Assembly (NCBI RefSeq): GCF_000422565.1
Contig: NZ_AUMA01000008.1
Coordinates: 230,978-294,977 of the forward strand
Source of the DNA: Desulfovibrio aminophilus DSM 12254
GTDB lineage: Bacteria > Desulfobacterota > Desulfovibrionia > Desulfovibrionales > Desulfovibrionaceae
Direction: 5' to 3'
Length of the DNA stretch: 64,000 nucleotides
The position numbers and the translations under genes are program-made. Numbering within the stretch: the first letter of the stretch is position 1; each line of letters begins with the position of its first letter. The notes under the pieces were generated by a model. It made no database searches and was not told where the DNA came from. It saw only the letters and a program-made list of their open reading frames with translations. Positions 7,741 through 16,883 of this stretch are shown here, one piece after another.

Positions 7741-9822
7741 ATGCATGCCCTGGACCGGCTCAAGTTCAGTTCCAAGATCAACCTCGGCACCACGGGCATC
7801 GTGCTCTTCCTGAGCCTGGTCATGGGCGCGCCCGTCGCCCGGGTGGCCTCCCAGGCCCTGGTGGACGAGGTCAAGATGCGCGGCCGCGTGCTGGCCGAGA
7901 GCCTGTCCGTGCGTTCGGCCGATCCGGTCCTGGCCCAGGATTTCCTGCGGCTCAAGAACCTGGTGGACGACCTGCGCGGGGTGAGCGGGGACATCGAGTA
8001 CGCCTTCATCCTGGACAAGGCGGGCGGCGTCCTGGCCCACAGCTATCCCAAGGGCTTCCCCGTGGATCTCATCACCGCCAACGCCCCCGGCCCCGGCGGA
8101 ACGTTGTCCGTGCGCCTTCTGGACAGCGGGGACGAGCGCATCTACGACTTCGCCGTGCCCGTGCGCGTGGCCGGAGAGTCCTTCGGCACGGCCCGGGTGG
8201 GTCTGTCCTGGACCCGGGCCCGGGCCCCGGTGGAGCGCCTGGGCGGGATCATCCTGGGGCTGGCCGGAGGAGGGCTGTTCGTCTCGGTGGTGCTCTCGAC
8301 CATCTTCGCCCGCCAGGTGACCCGGCGGCTCAACATCCTGCGCGCGCACGCCGCCGAGATGGTCACCGGCAACCTGGACATGCAGGCTGGCGGGGAACTG
8401 GCCCGCAACTGCTGGGACATCATGGACTGCGACCGCAAGGAGTGTCCGGCCTACGGGGACAAGCGGCGGCGCTGCTGGTACGTGGCCGGAACCCTTTGTC
8501 TGGAGTGTGACGACGGGCCCTTTCCTCAGAAGCTGGAGTCCTGCCGGGAATGTCCGGTGTTCCTGGCCAACGCGGGAGACGAGATCCAGGATCTGACCGA
8601 GACCTTCGACGCCATGGCCATGACGCTCAAGACCCACATCGCGGAGCTGCGCGAGGCCGAGAAGGTTCTCACCCGCCAGCAGCAGATCATGCGCACCATC
8701 CTGGACGTGACCCCGGACCTGGTCAGCCTGCTGGACGAGCACCTCGTCTACCAGGCCTGCAACCGGGCCTTCGCGGCCTCGGTTTCGCGCGAGGTGGACG
8801 AGGTGGCGGGCAAGACCGATGCGGATCTTTTCCCGGCCGAGCTGGCGGCCGCGCGCACCGAGGCCAACCGTCGCGTGCTGCTCACCGGCGAACGCTTTCA
8901 GACCGAGACCCGCCGCGAGGCCGGGCACGGCGAACGCTGGTTCCATACCGTGCAGGTGCCGGTCTTCGACCGCGACGACCGCATCGTGGGCGTTCTGCGC
9001 ACGGCCCGCGACGTGACCCAGATCAAGGATTACCAGGACCAGCTCATCCAGGCCCAGAAGATGGAGTCCATGGGCAAACTGGCCGGAGGCGTGGCCCACG
9101 AGATCAACACTCCCCTGGGGATCATTCTGGGCTACGCCCAGCTTCTTCAGGAGGACGTTCCCGAGGGGCAGGTGCGCGAGGATCTGGGGACCATCGAACG
9201 CCAGGCCAAGGTCTGCCGCAAGATCGTGGCCGACCTGCTGGGGTTCTCGCGCCAAGCCCGCAGCGCCAGGCGCGACATGTGTCTGAACAACTCGGTCATG
9301 GAAACCGTGACCCTGGTGCGCCATTCCTTCGAACTGGACAATGTGCGCATCGTCACCGACCTGGACGAGCGCATGCCGGTGCTTTACGGCGACCCGGACA
9401 AGCTCCGCCAGGTCTGGATGAATCTTTTGACCAACGCCCGCGACGCCATGCCGGGTGGGGGTATGGTTTTCGTCCGCACGAGACTGGACACCGGGGCCCA
9501 AAAGGTGACAGTCTGGGTGGCGGACACCGGCTCGGGCATCGAACCGGCCATCCTGGGGCGCATTTTCGATCCGTTCTTCAGCACCAAGCCCGTGGGCAAG
9601 GGCACGGGCCTGGGGCTGGCGGTATCCTTCGGAATCGTCAAGGAACACGGAGGGGACATCTCGGCCCAGAGCCCGGTGCCGACGGACTTCGGACTGCCTC
9701 GGGGAGAGGCGGCCGGGGAGCATGGCGCGGGATCGGTGTTCGCGGTGCATCTGCCGTTGGACCACGGGGAACGGGACGATGAAGACACGCCGGCCCCCGG
9801 AGATGGCGCAAAAGAGGAGTGA
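7741..9822 (+). CDS. Membrane sensor histidine kinase with periplasmic domain, HAMP, cysteine-rich 'two-CW' insert and PAS
   Basis: 693 residues. Two membrane helices (about 14-32 and 165-188) enclose a periplasmic sensor. HAMP-like sequence follows. At residues 222-271 is an eight-cysteine insert with CW-x4-C-x4-CP near the start and a second CW, the layout seen in some deltaproteobacterial signalling proteins. A PAS domain (about 320-430) precedes the dimerisation/phosphoacceptor helix (H453 in GGVAHEINTP). The ATPase motifs are NLLTNARDAM, DTGSGI and GKGTGLGLAVS. The gene lies between a PhnD-like binding protein and a lone receiver, making a three-part sensory unit. The cysteine insert may hold a metal or redox centre; this is inference. 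Confidence 0.88.
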   Translation: MHALDRLKFSSKINLGTTGIVLFLSLVMGAPVARVASQALVDEVKMRGRVLAESLSVRSADPVLAQDFLRLKNLVDDLRGVSGDIEYAFILDKAGGVLAHSYPKGFPVDLITANAPGPGGTLSVRLLDSGDERIYDFAVPVRVAGESFGTARVGLSWTRARAPVERLGGIILGLAGGGLFVSVVLSTIFARQVTRRLNILRAHAAEMVTGNLDMQAGGELARNCWDIMDCDRKECPAYGDKRRRCWYVAGTLCLECDDGPFPQKLESCRECPVFLANAGDEIQDLTETFDAMAMTLKTHIAELREAEKVLTRQQQIMRTILDVTPDLVSLLDEHLVYQACNRAFAASVSREVDEVAGKTDADLFPAELAAARTEANRRVLLTGERFQTETRREAGHGERWFHTVQVPVFDRDDRIVGVLRTARDVTQIKDYQDQLIQAQKMESMGKLAGGVAHEINTPLGIILGYAQLLQEDVPEGQVREDLGTIERQAKVCRKIVADLLGFSRQARSARRDMCLNNSVMETVTLVRHSFELDNVRIVTDLDERMPVLYGDPDKLRQVWMNLLTNARDAMPGGGMVFVRTRLDTGAQKVTVWVADTGSGIEPAILGRIFDPFFSTKPVGKGTGLGLAVSFGIVKEHGGDISAQSPVPTDFGLPRGEAAGEHGAGSVFAVHLPLDHGERDDEDTPAPGDGAKEE

Positions 9823-9825
9823 GTC

Positions 9826-10185
9826 ATGGCCGACATCATCGTGGTGGACGATATTTCGGACGCGGGCGTCCTGGTCAAGCGCATCTTGGAGCGTGGAGGC
9901 CACAAGGTCACGGCCTTCACCGAGGAGGAGGACGCCCTGGCCTTCGTGCGCAAGAACAAGCCGGACCTGGCCATTCTGGACATGAAGCTGAAGAAGATGA
10001 CTGGGGTGGAGGTTCTGGAGGAGATCAGGAAGCTGTCCCCCGACACCAAGGCCATCATGCTCACCGGCTATCCCACGCTGGAGACGGCCCGTGAGGCCCT
10101 GCGCCTGGGGGCCGGCGAGTACTGCGTCAAGCCCATCGACAAGGGCGAGTTGGAGGCCAAGGTGGCCGAAGTGCTGGCCGGGTAG
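9826..10185 (+). CDS. Single-domain response regulator (CheY-like receiver)
   Basis: 119 residues containing only a receiver domain: acidic pocket VVDD near residue 7, phospho-acceptor D52 in ILDMKLKKMTG, conserved T in MLTGY and K in VKPID. It has no output domain, so it must act by protein contact or as a phosphorelay partner. GAGGAG lies seven bases upstream. It starts three bases after the kinase stop and is clearly its cognate receiver. The PEP-synthase-like gene 11 bases downstream is a candidate target. Confidence 0.9.
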   Translation: MADIIVVDDISDAGVLVKRILERGGHKVTAFTEEEDALAFVRKNKPDLAILDMKLKKMTGVEVLEEIRKLSPDTKAIMLTGYPTLETAREALRLGAGEYCVKPIDKGELEAKVAEVLAG

Positions 10186-10196
10186 CGGCGGCCGTC

Positions 10197-12650
10197 ATGT
10201 CGCTCATCACCCAGCTCTTCCGGCACTGGACCTATCAGGTCTTCGCCCCGGGGTCTCTGCTGCGGGCCAAGTACAACGCCTTCAAGGATCTCCTGCGCTC
10301 CGACGACATCTGCCTCTCGCTCATCGCGGACCTGGAGGAGCTGGCCTACGGCCAGGACAAGGCCGATCAGGCCCGGGTGGTCTGGCTTTGCGAACGGCTC
10401 TCGGCGGCGGTGGAGCGTTTGGTCGGCAACCTCATGGCCATGAGCCCCACGCGTTACATGGGCCTGCCCGAGCACTTCAAGAAGATCGACTTCTATCTGC
10501 GCATGGCCCTGGACCGGCCCGGCGGGGACATCGCTCCGCCGTATCTGCTTTCGCTCGCCGAGGCCGCCGGACGCCAGGAGCTTGCGGGCGGCAAGGCCGC
10601 CAACCTGGGCCGAGTCGCCGTGGAGACGGATCTCGCGGTGCCCCCGGGCTACTTGGTCAACGCCAACGCCTTTCACTACTTCATCGAGGCCGCCGGACTG
10701 CGCCGCCCTCTGGACCGCAGACTGCGCCAGATCGTGCTTTCCCGCCCGGAGGACGTGCCGCGTCTGGCGGGCGAACTCATGGAGGTCATCCTTGGGGCGG
10801 AGGTGCCCCAGGGGCTCGCCGCCCAAATTCAGGCCGCGGCCGACGAACTGTCCCGGGGCGGCCGCCTGCTGGCGGTGCGCAGCAGCGCCCTGGCCGAGGA
10901 CTCGGAACTGTCTTTCGCCGGGCAGTACGCCAGCGAACTGCACGTGCGGCCCGACGACGCGGTCGAGTCCTACAAACGGGTTCTGGCCGGAAAATACTGC
11001 TCCCGGGCCCTGGTCTACCGCATCTCCCACGGGCTTTCGGACACGGAGACGGCCATGTCGGTCCTGATCTTGCCCATGATCGAGCCCAAGGCCGCGGGCG
11101 TGCTCTACACCCTGGACCCCGAGGGATGCCCGCTCTCGGGCGAACCCGAGGCCATGTCCCTGTTCGCCGTCTCGGGCCTGGGCGAGAGCCTTGTGGACGG
11201 CAGCCGCACGCCGCGCCGCCTCCTGCTCTCGCGCCGCGGCCGCCCGAAAATACTCGCGGCATGCAGCGGCCCCGGGCCGGTGCCGCTTTCCGAGGCCTCG
11301 CTGGCGGACCTGCGCGAGGCGGGGCTCAAGCTGGAGACCCTTTTCGGACGGCCCCAGGACGTGGAGTGGGCCGTGGACGCCGAGGACCGCCTGTTCATCC
11401 TCCAGTCCCGCCAGTTCCACATGGATGCCCCGCGCCATGAAGCGCGATCCGTCCCCCGGGCGGAAGTCCTCGCCTCCGGCCTGATCCGCGCCTCCGGCGG
11501 CGTGGCCGCCGGAACGGTCCGGCATTTGCGGACCGTGGGCGAGCTGACCTCCTTCCCGCCCGGAGCCGTGGCCGTGACCTCCACCCTGCCGCCGATCCTG
11601 GCCCAGTTCGCCGGGCGTTTGGCCGCCGTGGTCGCCGAAACCGGGTCGCGGGCCAGCCATCTGGCCTCCGTGGCCCGGGAGAACGGCATCCCCGTGCTCG
11701 TCGGTCCCGGGGGCTTCCAGTCCCTGCCCGAGGGCGCGGAGGTCACGGTGGACGCCGACGCCGGGGCGGTCTACGCCGGGCGCGTGGATGAACTGCTGCC
11801 GCCGCCCAGCGTGGAGGGCGAACGTGTGGCGGACCCCCGCTTCGCCCGCATCCTGCCCTTGACGGCCAAGCTGAGCCTCACCGATCCCGAGGCCCCGGAG
11901 TTCAGCCCCGAAGGCTGCAAGTCCCTGCACGACATGGTGCGCTTCTGTCACGAGAAGGGCGTGGCGGAGATGTTCAGCCTGGTGGGCAAGGGCGGCCGGG
12001 GGCTGGCCAGCTCACGCAAGTTGCGGACCGAATTGCCTCTGGTGCTCTACCTCCTGGATCTGGAGGACGGCCTGTTCGACTCCGGCCGATCCCGTTCCGA
12101 GGTTTTGCCGGAGGACATCAAGAGCCAGCCCATGTGGGCCTTCTGGTGGGGGCTGGCCGACCGGAGCGTGGGCTGGGGCGATCTGGTGCATGTGGACTGG
12201 GAGGAGCTGGACCGCGTGAGCGCGGGCATCTTCTCCAAGAACTCCCGTCTGCTGGCCAGCTACGCCATCATCTCGGCGGACTATCTGCACTGCATGATCC
12301 GCTTTGGCTACCATTTCTCGGTTCTGGATTCGGTCTGCGGCCATGAGGTCAACGGCAACTACATCCAGTTCCGCTTCAAGGGCGGGGGAGGGAGCCTGGA
12401 GCAGCGTCTGCTGCGCCTGGAGTTCCTCACCGGAGTGCTGACCCGGCTGGGCTTCGAGTGCTCCACCCGGGGCGACATGCTGGACGCCAAGTACGCCCGC
12501 AAGCCCGAGAACGACACGCAGAAGCGGCTGGCGGCCCTGGGCTACCTCACGGCCGTGACCCGGCTCATGGACATGGGGCTCAAGGACCGGGAACAGGTGG
12601 AGGGTTTGGTGGACCAGCATCTGCGGCGCATCGAGCGGGGCCGCGCGTGA
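10197..12650 (+). CDS. PEP/pyruvate-binding protein (PEP synthase-like) with swivelling phosphohistidine domain
   Basis: 817 residues. An N-terminal helical region of about 115 residues is not typical of PpsA. The pyruvate-phosphate dikinase ATP-binding domain follows (LAGGKAANLGRVAV near 133; VRSSALAEDSELSFAGQYAS). The mobile domain carries the phospho-acceptor histidine in ETGSRASHLASVARENG. After it, the usual TIM-barrel PEP/pyruvate domain is not recognisable and a different C-terminal section of about 270 residues is present. This is therefore not a canonical PEP synthase. Such proteins follow receivers and PhnD-kinases in some deltaproteobacteria and may phosphorylate a non-pyruvate acceptor. 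The function is unproven. Confidence 0.75.
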   Translation: MSLITQLFRHWTYQVFAPGSLLRAKYNAFKDLLRSDDICLSLIADLEELAYGQDKADQARVVWLCERLSAAVERLVGNLMAMSPTRYMGLPEHFKKIDFYLRMALDRPGGDIAPPYLLSLAEAAGRQELAGGKAANLGRVAVETDLAVPPGYLVNANAFHYFIEAAGLRRPLDRRLRQIVLSRPEDVPRLAGELMEVILGAEVPQGLAAQIQAAADELSRGGRLLAVRSSALAEDSELSFAGQYASELHVRPDDAVESYKRVLAGKYCSRALVYRISHGLSDTETAMSVLILPMIEPKAAGVLYTLDPEGCPLSGEPEAMSLFAVSGLGESLVDGSRTPRRLLLSRRGRPKILAACSGPGPVPLSEASLADLREAGLKLETLFGRPQDVEWAVDAEDRLFILQSRQFHMDAPRHEARSVPRAEVLASGLIRASGGVAAGTVRHLRTVGELTSFPPGAVAVTSTLPPILAQFAGRLAAVVAETGSRASHLASVARENGIPVLVGPGGFQSLPEGAEVTVDADAGAVYAGRVDELLPPPSVEGERVADPRFARILPLTAKLSLTDPEAPEFSPEGCKSLHDMVRFCHEKGVAEMFSLVGKGGRGLASSRKLRTELPLVLYLLDLEDGLFDSGRSRSEVLPEDIKSQPMWAFWWGLADRSVGWGDLVHVDWEELDRVSAGIFSKNSRLLASYAIISADYLHCMIRFGYHFSVLDSVCGHEVNGNYIQFRFKGGGGSLEQRLLRLEFLTGVLTRLGFECSTRGDMLDAKYARKPENDTQKRLAALGYLTAVTRLMDMGLKDREQVEGLVDQHLRRIERGRA

Positions 12651-13717
12651 GCCCGCCCAAGGCGGCGGACGGGATCACCTGGATCACGGACCGTCTGGCC
12701 GTGGGCGGCGCGCCCATGTCCTACGGCCAGTTGGACACGCTGCGCGCACAGGGCATCACCGCCATCCTCAACCTCTGCGGCGAATTCTGCGATCTGCACG
12801 AGATCGAGGCCGACTCCGGCTTCGAGGTCTACTATCTGCCCATCAGCGACGAGGAGGCCCCGGACCTTCAGACTCTGGAAAAGGCCCTGGAGTGGCTGGA
12901 CGAGGCCCTTTATCTGGGCAAGAAGGTCTACATCCATTGCCGCCACGGCATCGGCCGCACGGGCACGGTGCTCAACGCTTATCTCCTGCGCCGGGGTCTG
13001 GGCCACAAGCTGGCCTGGCTCAAGCTGCGCAAGCTGCGCTCCAAGCCGAGCAACTTCGAGCAATGGTGGGCGGTGCGCAAATACGGCCGCAAGGCCGGGC
13101 AGCTCACGGTGCGCGAACCGTGCCTGGAGTACAAGAATTTCGTGGATCTTGGGCCGTTTCTGGCCGACTACGAGGCCCTGGTGTCCCGGGCCGAGGATCT
13201 CTTCTCCTACGAGAGCGGGGAGGGGTCGCGCTGCGGCCGGGACCACGACCGCTGCTGCTCCATTCCAGTGCATCTTTCCCTGGTGGAGGCCGTGCATGTG
13301 CGGCGCAAGGTGGACGCCGCCACCACCAGCCAGGCCCGCCAACAGCTCATCGAGCGCGCCGTGGCCGCCGCCCGCAGCGAGCACGAGGCTCGGGCCGCCG
13401 TGCCCACCACCGCGCCGACGGAATTCTGTCTCTCGGCCTCGGGCGCGCGTTGTCCGCTGTCGGAAGACGGCAAGTGCCTGATCTTCGACTTCCGGCCCCT
13501 GCAGTGCCGGACCCATGAACTGGACGAGGAGACCAAGCAGGATCTCTGGCAGAACGTGCTCGAGCCGGTCCTGAAGCAGTCCTCGGCCCAACTCTTCTTC
13601 GCCCTGACCTCGCGTTTCCCCAAGGAAGGGCCGCCGTCCTTCTCCCTGGCCGACGTGGTCTCGGGCAAATATGTGCAGGACTTCTTCCACGCCCTGATGA
13701 AGGCGGGGAAGGGCTGA
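12647..13717 (+). CDS. Dual-specificity/tyrosine-type phosphatase fused to a YkgJ-like CxxCxxCC metal-chelating domain
   Basis: 356 residues from GTG; the start overlaps the previous stop as GTGA, indicating translational coupling. The N-terminal half is a cysteine phosphatase with the signature HCRHGIGRTG (Cys-x5-Arg) around residue 100. From about residue 185 there is a YkgJ-type region with RCGRDHDRCCSI and, further on, FCLSASGARCPL, GKCLIFDFRPLQCR and TH. YkgJ domains are thought to bind zinc or iron through such cysteines. The fusion follows a PEP-synthase-like protein and a receiver, so a role in a phospho-relay or in dephosphorylating a neighbour is plausible. The phosphatase assignment is firm; the substrate is unknown. 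Confidence 0.8.
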   Translation: MSPPKAADGITWITDRLAVGGAPMSYGQLDTLRAQGITAILNLCGEFCDLHEIEADSGFEVYYLPISDEEAPDLQTLEKALEWLDEALYLGKKVYIHCRHGIGRTGTVLNAYLLRRGLGHKLAWLKLRKLRSKPSNFEQWWAVRKYGRKAGQLTVREPCLEYKNFVDLGPFLADYEALVSRAEDLFSYESGEGSRCGRDHDRCCSIPVHLSLVEAVHVRRKVDAATTSQARQQLIERAVAAARSEHEARAAVPTTAPTEFCLSASGARCPLSEDGKCLIFDFRPLQCRTHELDEETKQDLWQNVLEPVLKQSSAQLFFALTSRFPKEGPPSFSLADVVSGKYVQDFFHALMKAGKG

Positions 13718-13748
13718 TCCGTATCAGACCGTCTGGGCTCCGGACCGG

Positions 13749-15146
13749 TCAGCGTTTGGCGGGTTTGGGCGCGGGCTTCGCCGCGGCGGGCTTGGCCTGC
13801 GGTTTGGCGGCCGCGTCGCCCCCGGCCTGGGCGGCCAGGGCCATGAGCTGGGCGTAGCTCTCCTCCAGGGGCTGGCGGTCGGCCACGCGCTGCTGCAGAA
13901 AGGCGTTGATGGGCTGGATGAGCCGCAGGGCGGTGTCGATCTCCGGGCTGGAGCCGCGCTGGTAGGCCCCGATGTTGACCATGTCCTCCACGCGCTTGAA
14001 CGTGGCGAGGTACTTGAGGGCCACGCGCCCGGCGTCCTGGACCTCGGCCGGGGTGATGTCCGAGCGCAGACGGGAAATGCTCTTGAGCACGTCGATGGCC
14101 GGGAAATGGCCCTGGTCGGCCAGATCGCGGGTGAGAACCACGTGTCCGTCGAGGATCGAGCGAGTGGAGTCCGCGATGGGCTCGGTGAAGTCGTCTCCGT
14201 CCACGAGCACGGTGTAGATGCCGGTGATGGAGCCCTCGACGCTCTTGCCCGCGCGTTCCAGGAGCTTGGGCAGGTGGGCGAAGACGCTCGGGGTGTAGCC
14301 GCCGCGCGTGGGAGGTTCTCCGGCCGCCAGCCCCACCTCGCGCCCGGCCATGGCGAAGCGCGTCACCGAGTCCATCATGAGCAGCACGTCCGCGCCCTTG
14401 TCGCGGAAGAACTCCGCGATGGCCGTGGCGGTGTAGGCCGCGCGCATGCGGATGAGCGGGCTCTTGTCCGAGGTGGCGATGACGAGCACGGAGCGGGCCA
14501 GACCCTCCGGGCCCAGGTCGCGCTCGATGAACTCCAGCACCTCGCGGCCGCGTTCGCCCACCAGGCCGATGACGTTCACGTCGGCCTTGGTGTAGCGGGC
14601 CATCATGCCGAGCAGGGTGCTCTTGCCCACGCCGGAACCGGCCATGATGCCCACGCGCTGGCCCTTGCCCAGCGTCAAAAGTCCGTTGATGGCCCGTACG
14701 CCCACGTCCAGGGGCTCAAGGATGCGCGGCCGCGACATGGGGTTCGGCGGTTCCCCGAAAAGCGGGCGGAAGGATTCGGGCACGAAGGGCCCCAAGGAGT
14801 CCAGGGGTTCGCCGAAGGCGTCCACGGCGCGGCCCAGCAGGGCCTCGCCCACGGGCACGTGCGGCGGGATCGAGGAGTTGCGGATCAGGCAGCCCGGGGC
14901 CACGCCGCGCAGGTCGCCGTAGGGCATGAACAGGCAGGAACCGCCCCGGAAGCCGACCACCTCGGCCGCGATGGCCGACGCCTCGTCGCCGGATTCCGGC
15001 AGCAGGTGGCAGACCGAGCCGATGGGGGCCTTGATGCCCTGGCCTTCGGCGATGAGGCCGACCACCTTGGTGACCTTGCCGTAGCTCCGGCAGGCGTCCA
15101 GTTCCTCGAACAGCGCGCAGCAGCCGCGCGGATCAAGCGCCGCCAT
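13749..15146 (-). CDS. fliI: Flagellum-specific ATPase FliI
   Basis: 465 residues, normal for FliI. Walker A is GSGVGKSTLLG near residue 165 and Walker B LLMMDSVTRFAMAGREVG; GERGREVLEF and GGYTPSVFAHLPKLLERAG are family hallmarks. It is the cytoplasmic ATPase that, with FliH and FliJ, feeds substrates to the flagellar type III secretion gate. The C-terminal 35 residues form an Ala/Lys/Pro-rich tail not usual in enterobacterial FliI. Its first codons overlap the end of fliH by 14 bp, indicating coupling. No fliJ follows in the window; the next gene converges from the other strand. Confidence 0.96.
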   Translation of the reverse strand: MAALDPRGCCALFEELDACRSYGKVTKVVGLIAEGQGIKAPIGSVCHLLPESGDEASAIAAEVVGFRGGSCLFMPYGDLRGVAPGCLIRNSSIPPHVPVGEALLGRAVDAFGEPLDSLGPFVPESFRPLFGEPPNPMSRPRILEPLDVGVRAINGLLTLGKGQRVGIMAGSGVGKSTLLGMMARYTKADVNVIGLVGERGREVLEFIERDLGPEGLARSVLVIATSDKSPLIRMRAAYTATAIAEFFRDKGADVLLMMDSVTRFAMAGREVGLAAGEPPTRGGYTPSVFAHLPKLLERAGKSVEGSITGIYTVLVDGDDFTEPIADSTRSILDGHVVLTRDLADQGHFPAIDVLKSISRLRSDITPAEVQDAGRVALKYLATFKRVEDMVNIGAYQRGSSPEIDTALRLIQPINAFLQQRVADRQPLEESYAQLMALAAQAGGDAAAKPQAKPAAAKPAPKPAKR

Positions 15147-15897
15147 GGGCCGCTCCGCCGTCCGCGTCCCCGGAGGCGGCTCCGGCCAGGCGGTCCAGGA
15201 TGGCCTGCACCTCGGCCCAGCGGGTGTCCAGGGTATTGTCGATCATGCCCACGCGCGTCTCCAGGACCACGCCGCCCGAGGCGATGCCCGCGTCGCCCTT
15301 GACCTGCCATTGGTCCAGGCGCGGGAACGCGGCCTTGGCCTCGTTCAGGAGCAGTTCCATGCCTTCCACGTCTTCCGGGGCCACCCGGGCCGTGATCTGG
15401 CGCAGGCTTTCAAGCTTTTCCAGGGCCTCGCGCAGCAGGGAGTCCAGGACTTCCTTGCGGCGTTCGGCCATTTCCACGCCCAGGGCCTTGCGCACGGCCA
15501 GGAGGATGAGCCGGGCGAAGTCCTTGCGCTGCGATTCGAATATCTCGACTTCCTGGGTCTGCACGGCCTGGAGAATGTTGCCCAGGGTCATGCCGAATTC
15601 GCGCATCTGGCGGGAGACCTCGTCCTGGGCCTGGGCGTAGCCCTCGGCTTGGCCCTCGTTGCGGGCCTGCTCTCGGATCTGCTCGGCCTCGCTGCGGGCC
15701 TGGGCCAGGATCTCCGCCGCCGCGTCCCGGGCCTTGACCCGTACGCGTTCCAGAAGGGCGGAGCAGGTGTCCTCGTCCCAGGTGGGGGGCTTCTTGCCCT
15801 CCATTTCCTGGATGGTCATGACGTCCGGGCCGGGCGTGTCCATGCCCAGAATGACCCGTCCGGTGTAGAACTTTTCCTGGGCGTCAGACGAAGACAT
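15133..15897 (-). CDS. fliH: Flagellar assembly protein FliH
   Basis: 254 residues. The central region is a long charged helix rich in A/E/Q/R with small-residue spacing (AEILAQARSEAEQIREQARN) typical of the FliH/YscL stalk. The C-terminal part (VEGMELLLNEAK, GGVVLETRVGMIDNTLDTRW) matches the domain that binds the FliI N-terminus and regulates the ATPase. It overlaps both neighbours by 14 bp, so it is translated as part of a tight fliG-fliH-fliI block. The identity rests on pattern and position, which together are strong. Confidence 0.93.
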   Translation of the reverse strand: MSSSDAQEKFYTGRVILGMDTPGPDVMTIQEMEGKKPPTWDEDTCSALLERVRVKARDAAAEILAQARSEAEQIREQARNEGQAEGYAQAQDEVSRQMREFGMTLGNILQAVQTQEVEIFESQRKDFARLILLAVRKALGVEMAERRKEVLDSLLREALEKLESLRQITARVAPEDVEGMELLLNEAKAAFPRLDQWQVKGDAGIASGGVVLETRVGMIDNTLDTRWAEVQAILDRLAGAASGDADGGAAHGGA

Positions 15898-16882
15898 CTC
15901 CCGACCCTCTGCTGACCACGATGCGACCCTCGTCTTCCAGGCGGCGCACGGTCTTGACGATGTTCTGCTGCGCGCCCTCCACCTCGGAGAGCTTCACCGG
16001 GCCCATGATCTCCAGGTCTTCGCGGATCATCGCCCCGGCGCGTTCGGAGAGGTTCTTGAGGAACTTCTCCTTGAGATCGTCGGAGGCGCCCTTGAGGGCC
16101 GTGGTCAGATCCTCGTTGGAGATCTCCTTGAGCAGTTCGCGGATGCCGCGATCGTCCAGGGCCTTGATGTCCTCGAACACGAACATGAGGTTGCGGATGT
16201 CCTCGGCCATCTGCGAGGACTCCTCCTCGATTTCGGAGAGCACTTCCTCTTCGGTGGCGCGGTCCACGGCGTTCAATATCTCGGCCACGGCCTGCACGCC
16301 GCCGACCTTCTTGCCTTCCTTGCCGCCCATGGCGATGAGCTGGCTCTGGAGAACCTTGTCCACCTCCATGAGCATTTCGGCGGCCACGGACTCCAGCTTG
16401 GCCAGGCGCATGAGCACCTCGGCGCGCACGCCGGCGGGCAGGTTGGAGAGCAGTTCCGCAGCCTGGTCCGGGTGCAGGTGGCCCAGGATCAGGGCCAGGG
16501 TCTGGGGATGCTCGTTGCGCAGTATCTGCGCCAGGATGCGCGGGCTCACGTTGCCCAGCTCCTGGAACGGCGTGGGGCCGGTGTCGATCTCCAGGGAGTC
16601 CATGATGTATTTGGCGGTTTCGGGGTCCAGGGCCTTGGCCAGCAGGCGCTTCACCTGGTCCGGGCCGCCCACCAGGAGTTCCGCTCCGTAGGCCAGGCTC
16701 TCGTTGTACTCCTTGAGCACTTCCAGCACCTGCTCCTTGGGCACGGAATCGATGTCCAGCATGGCCTTGGAGATGGCCGCGATCTCGGCCCGCTCCAGGC
16801 GCTTGAAGACGTCGGCGGTGAACTTCTCGCCCAGGGCCAGGAGTACGATGGCCGTTTTCTGGGGACCGGTGAAGCCGCTCAC
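15884..16882 (-). CDS. fliG: Flagellar motor switch protein FliG
   Basis: 332 residues from GTG preceded by AGGAGG. N-terminal FliF-binding region (LTGPQK-like start, AIVLLALGE); middle domain with EHPQTLALILGHLHPDQAAELL, the EHPQ motif at the FliM interface; C-terminal torque domain with MFVFEDIKALDDRGIRELLKE carrying the charged residues that face the stator. FliG forms the C-ring part that turns with FliF. The length and motif order are standard. The stop of fliF lies two bases upstream of this start. Confidence 0.96.
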   Translation of the reverse strand: MSGFTGPQKTAIVLLALGEKFTADVFKRLERAEIAAISKAMLDIDSVPKEQVLEVLKEYNESLAYGAELLVGGPDQVKRLLAKALDPETAKYIMDSLEIDTGPTPFQELGNVSPRILAQILRNEHPQTLALILGHLHPDQAAELLSNLPAGVRAEVLMRLAKLESVAAEMLMEVDKVLQSQLIAMGGKEGKKVGGVQAVAEILNAVDRATEEEVLSEIEEESSQMAEDIRNLMFVFEDIKALDDRGIRELLKEISNEDLTTALKGASDDLKEKFLKNLSERAGAMIREDLEIMGPVKLSEVEGAQQNIVKTVRRLEDEGRIVVSRGSGDVFV

Positions 16883-16883
16883 G

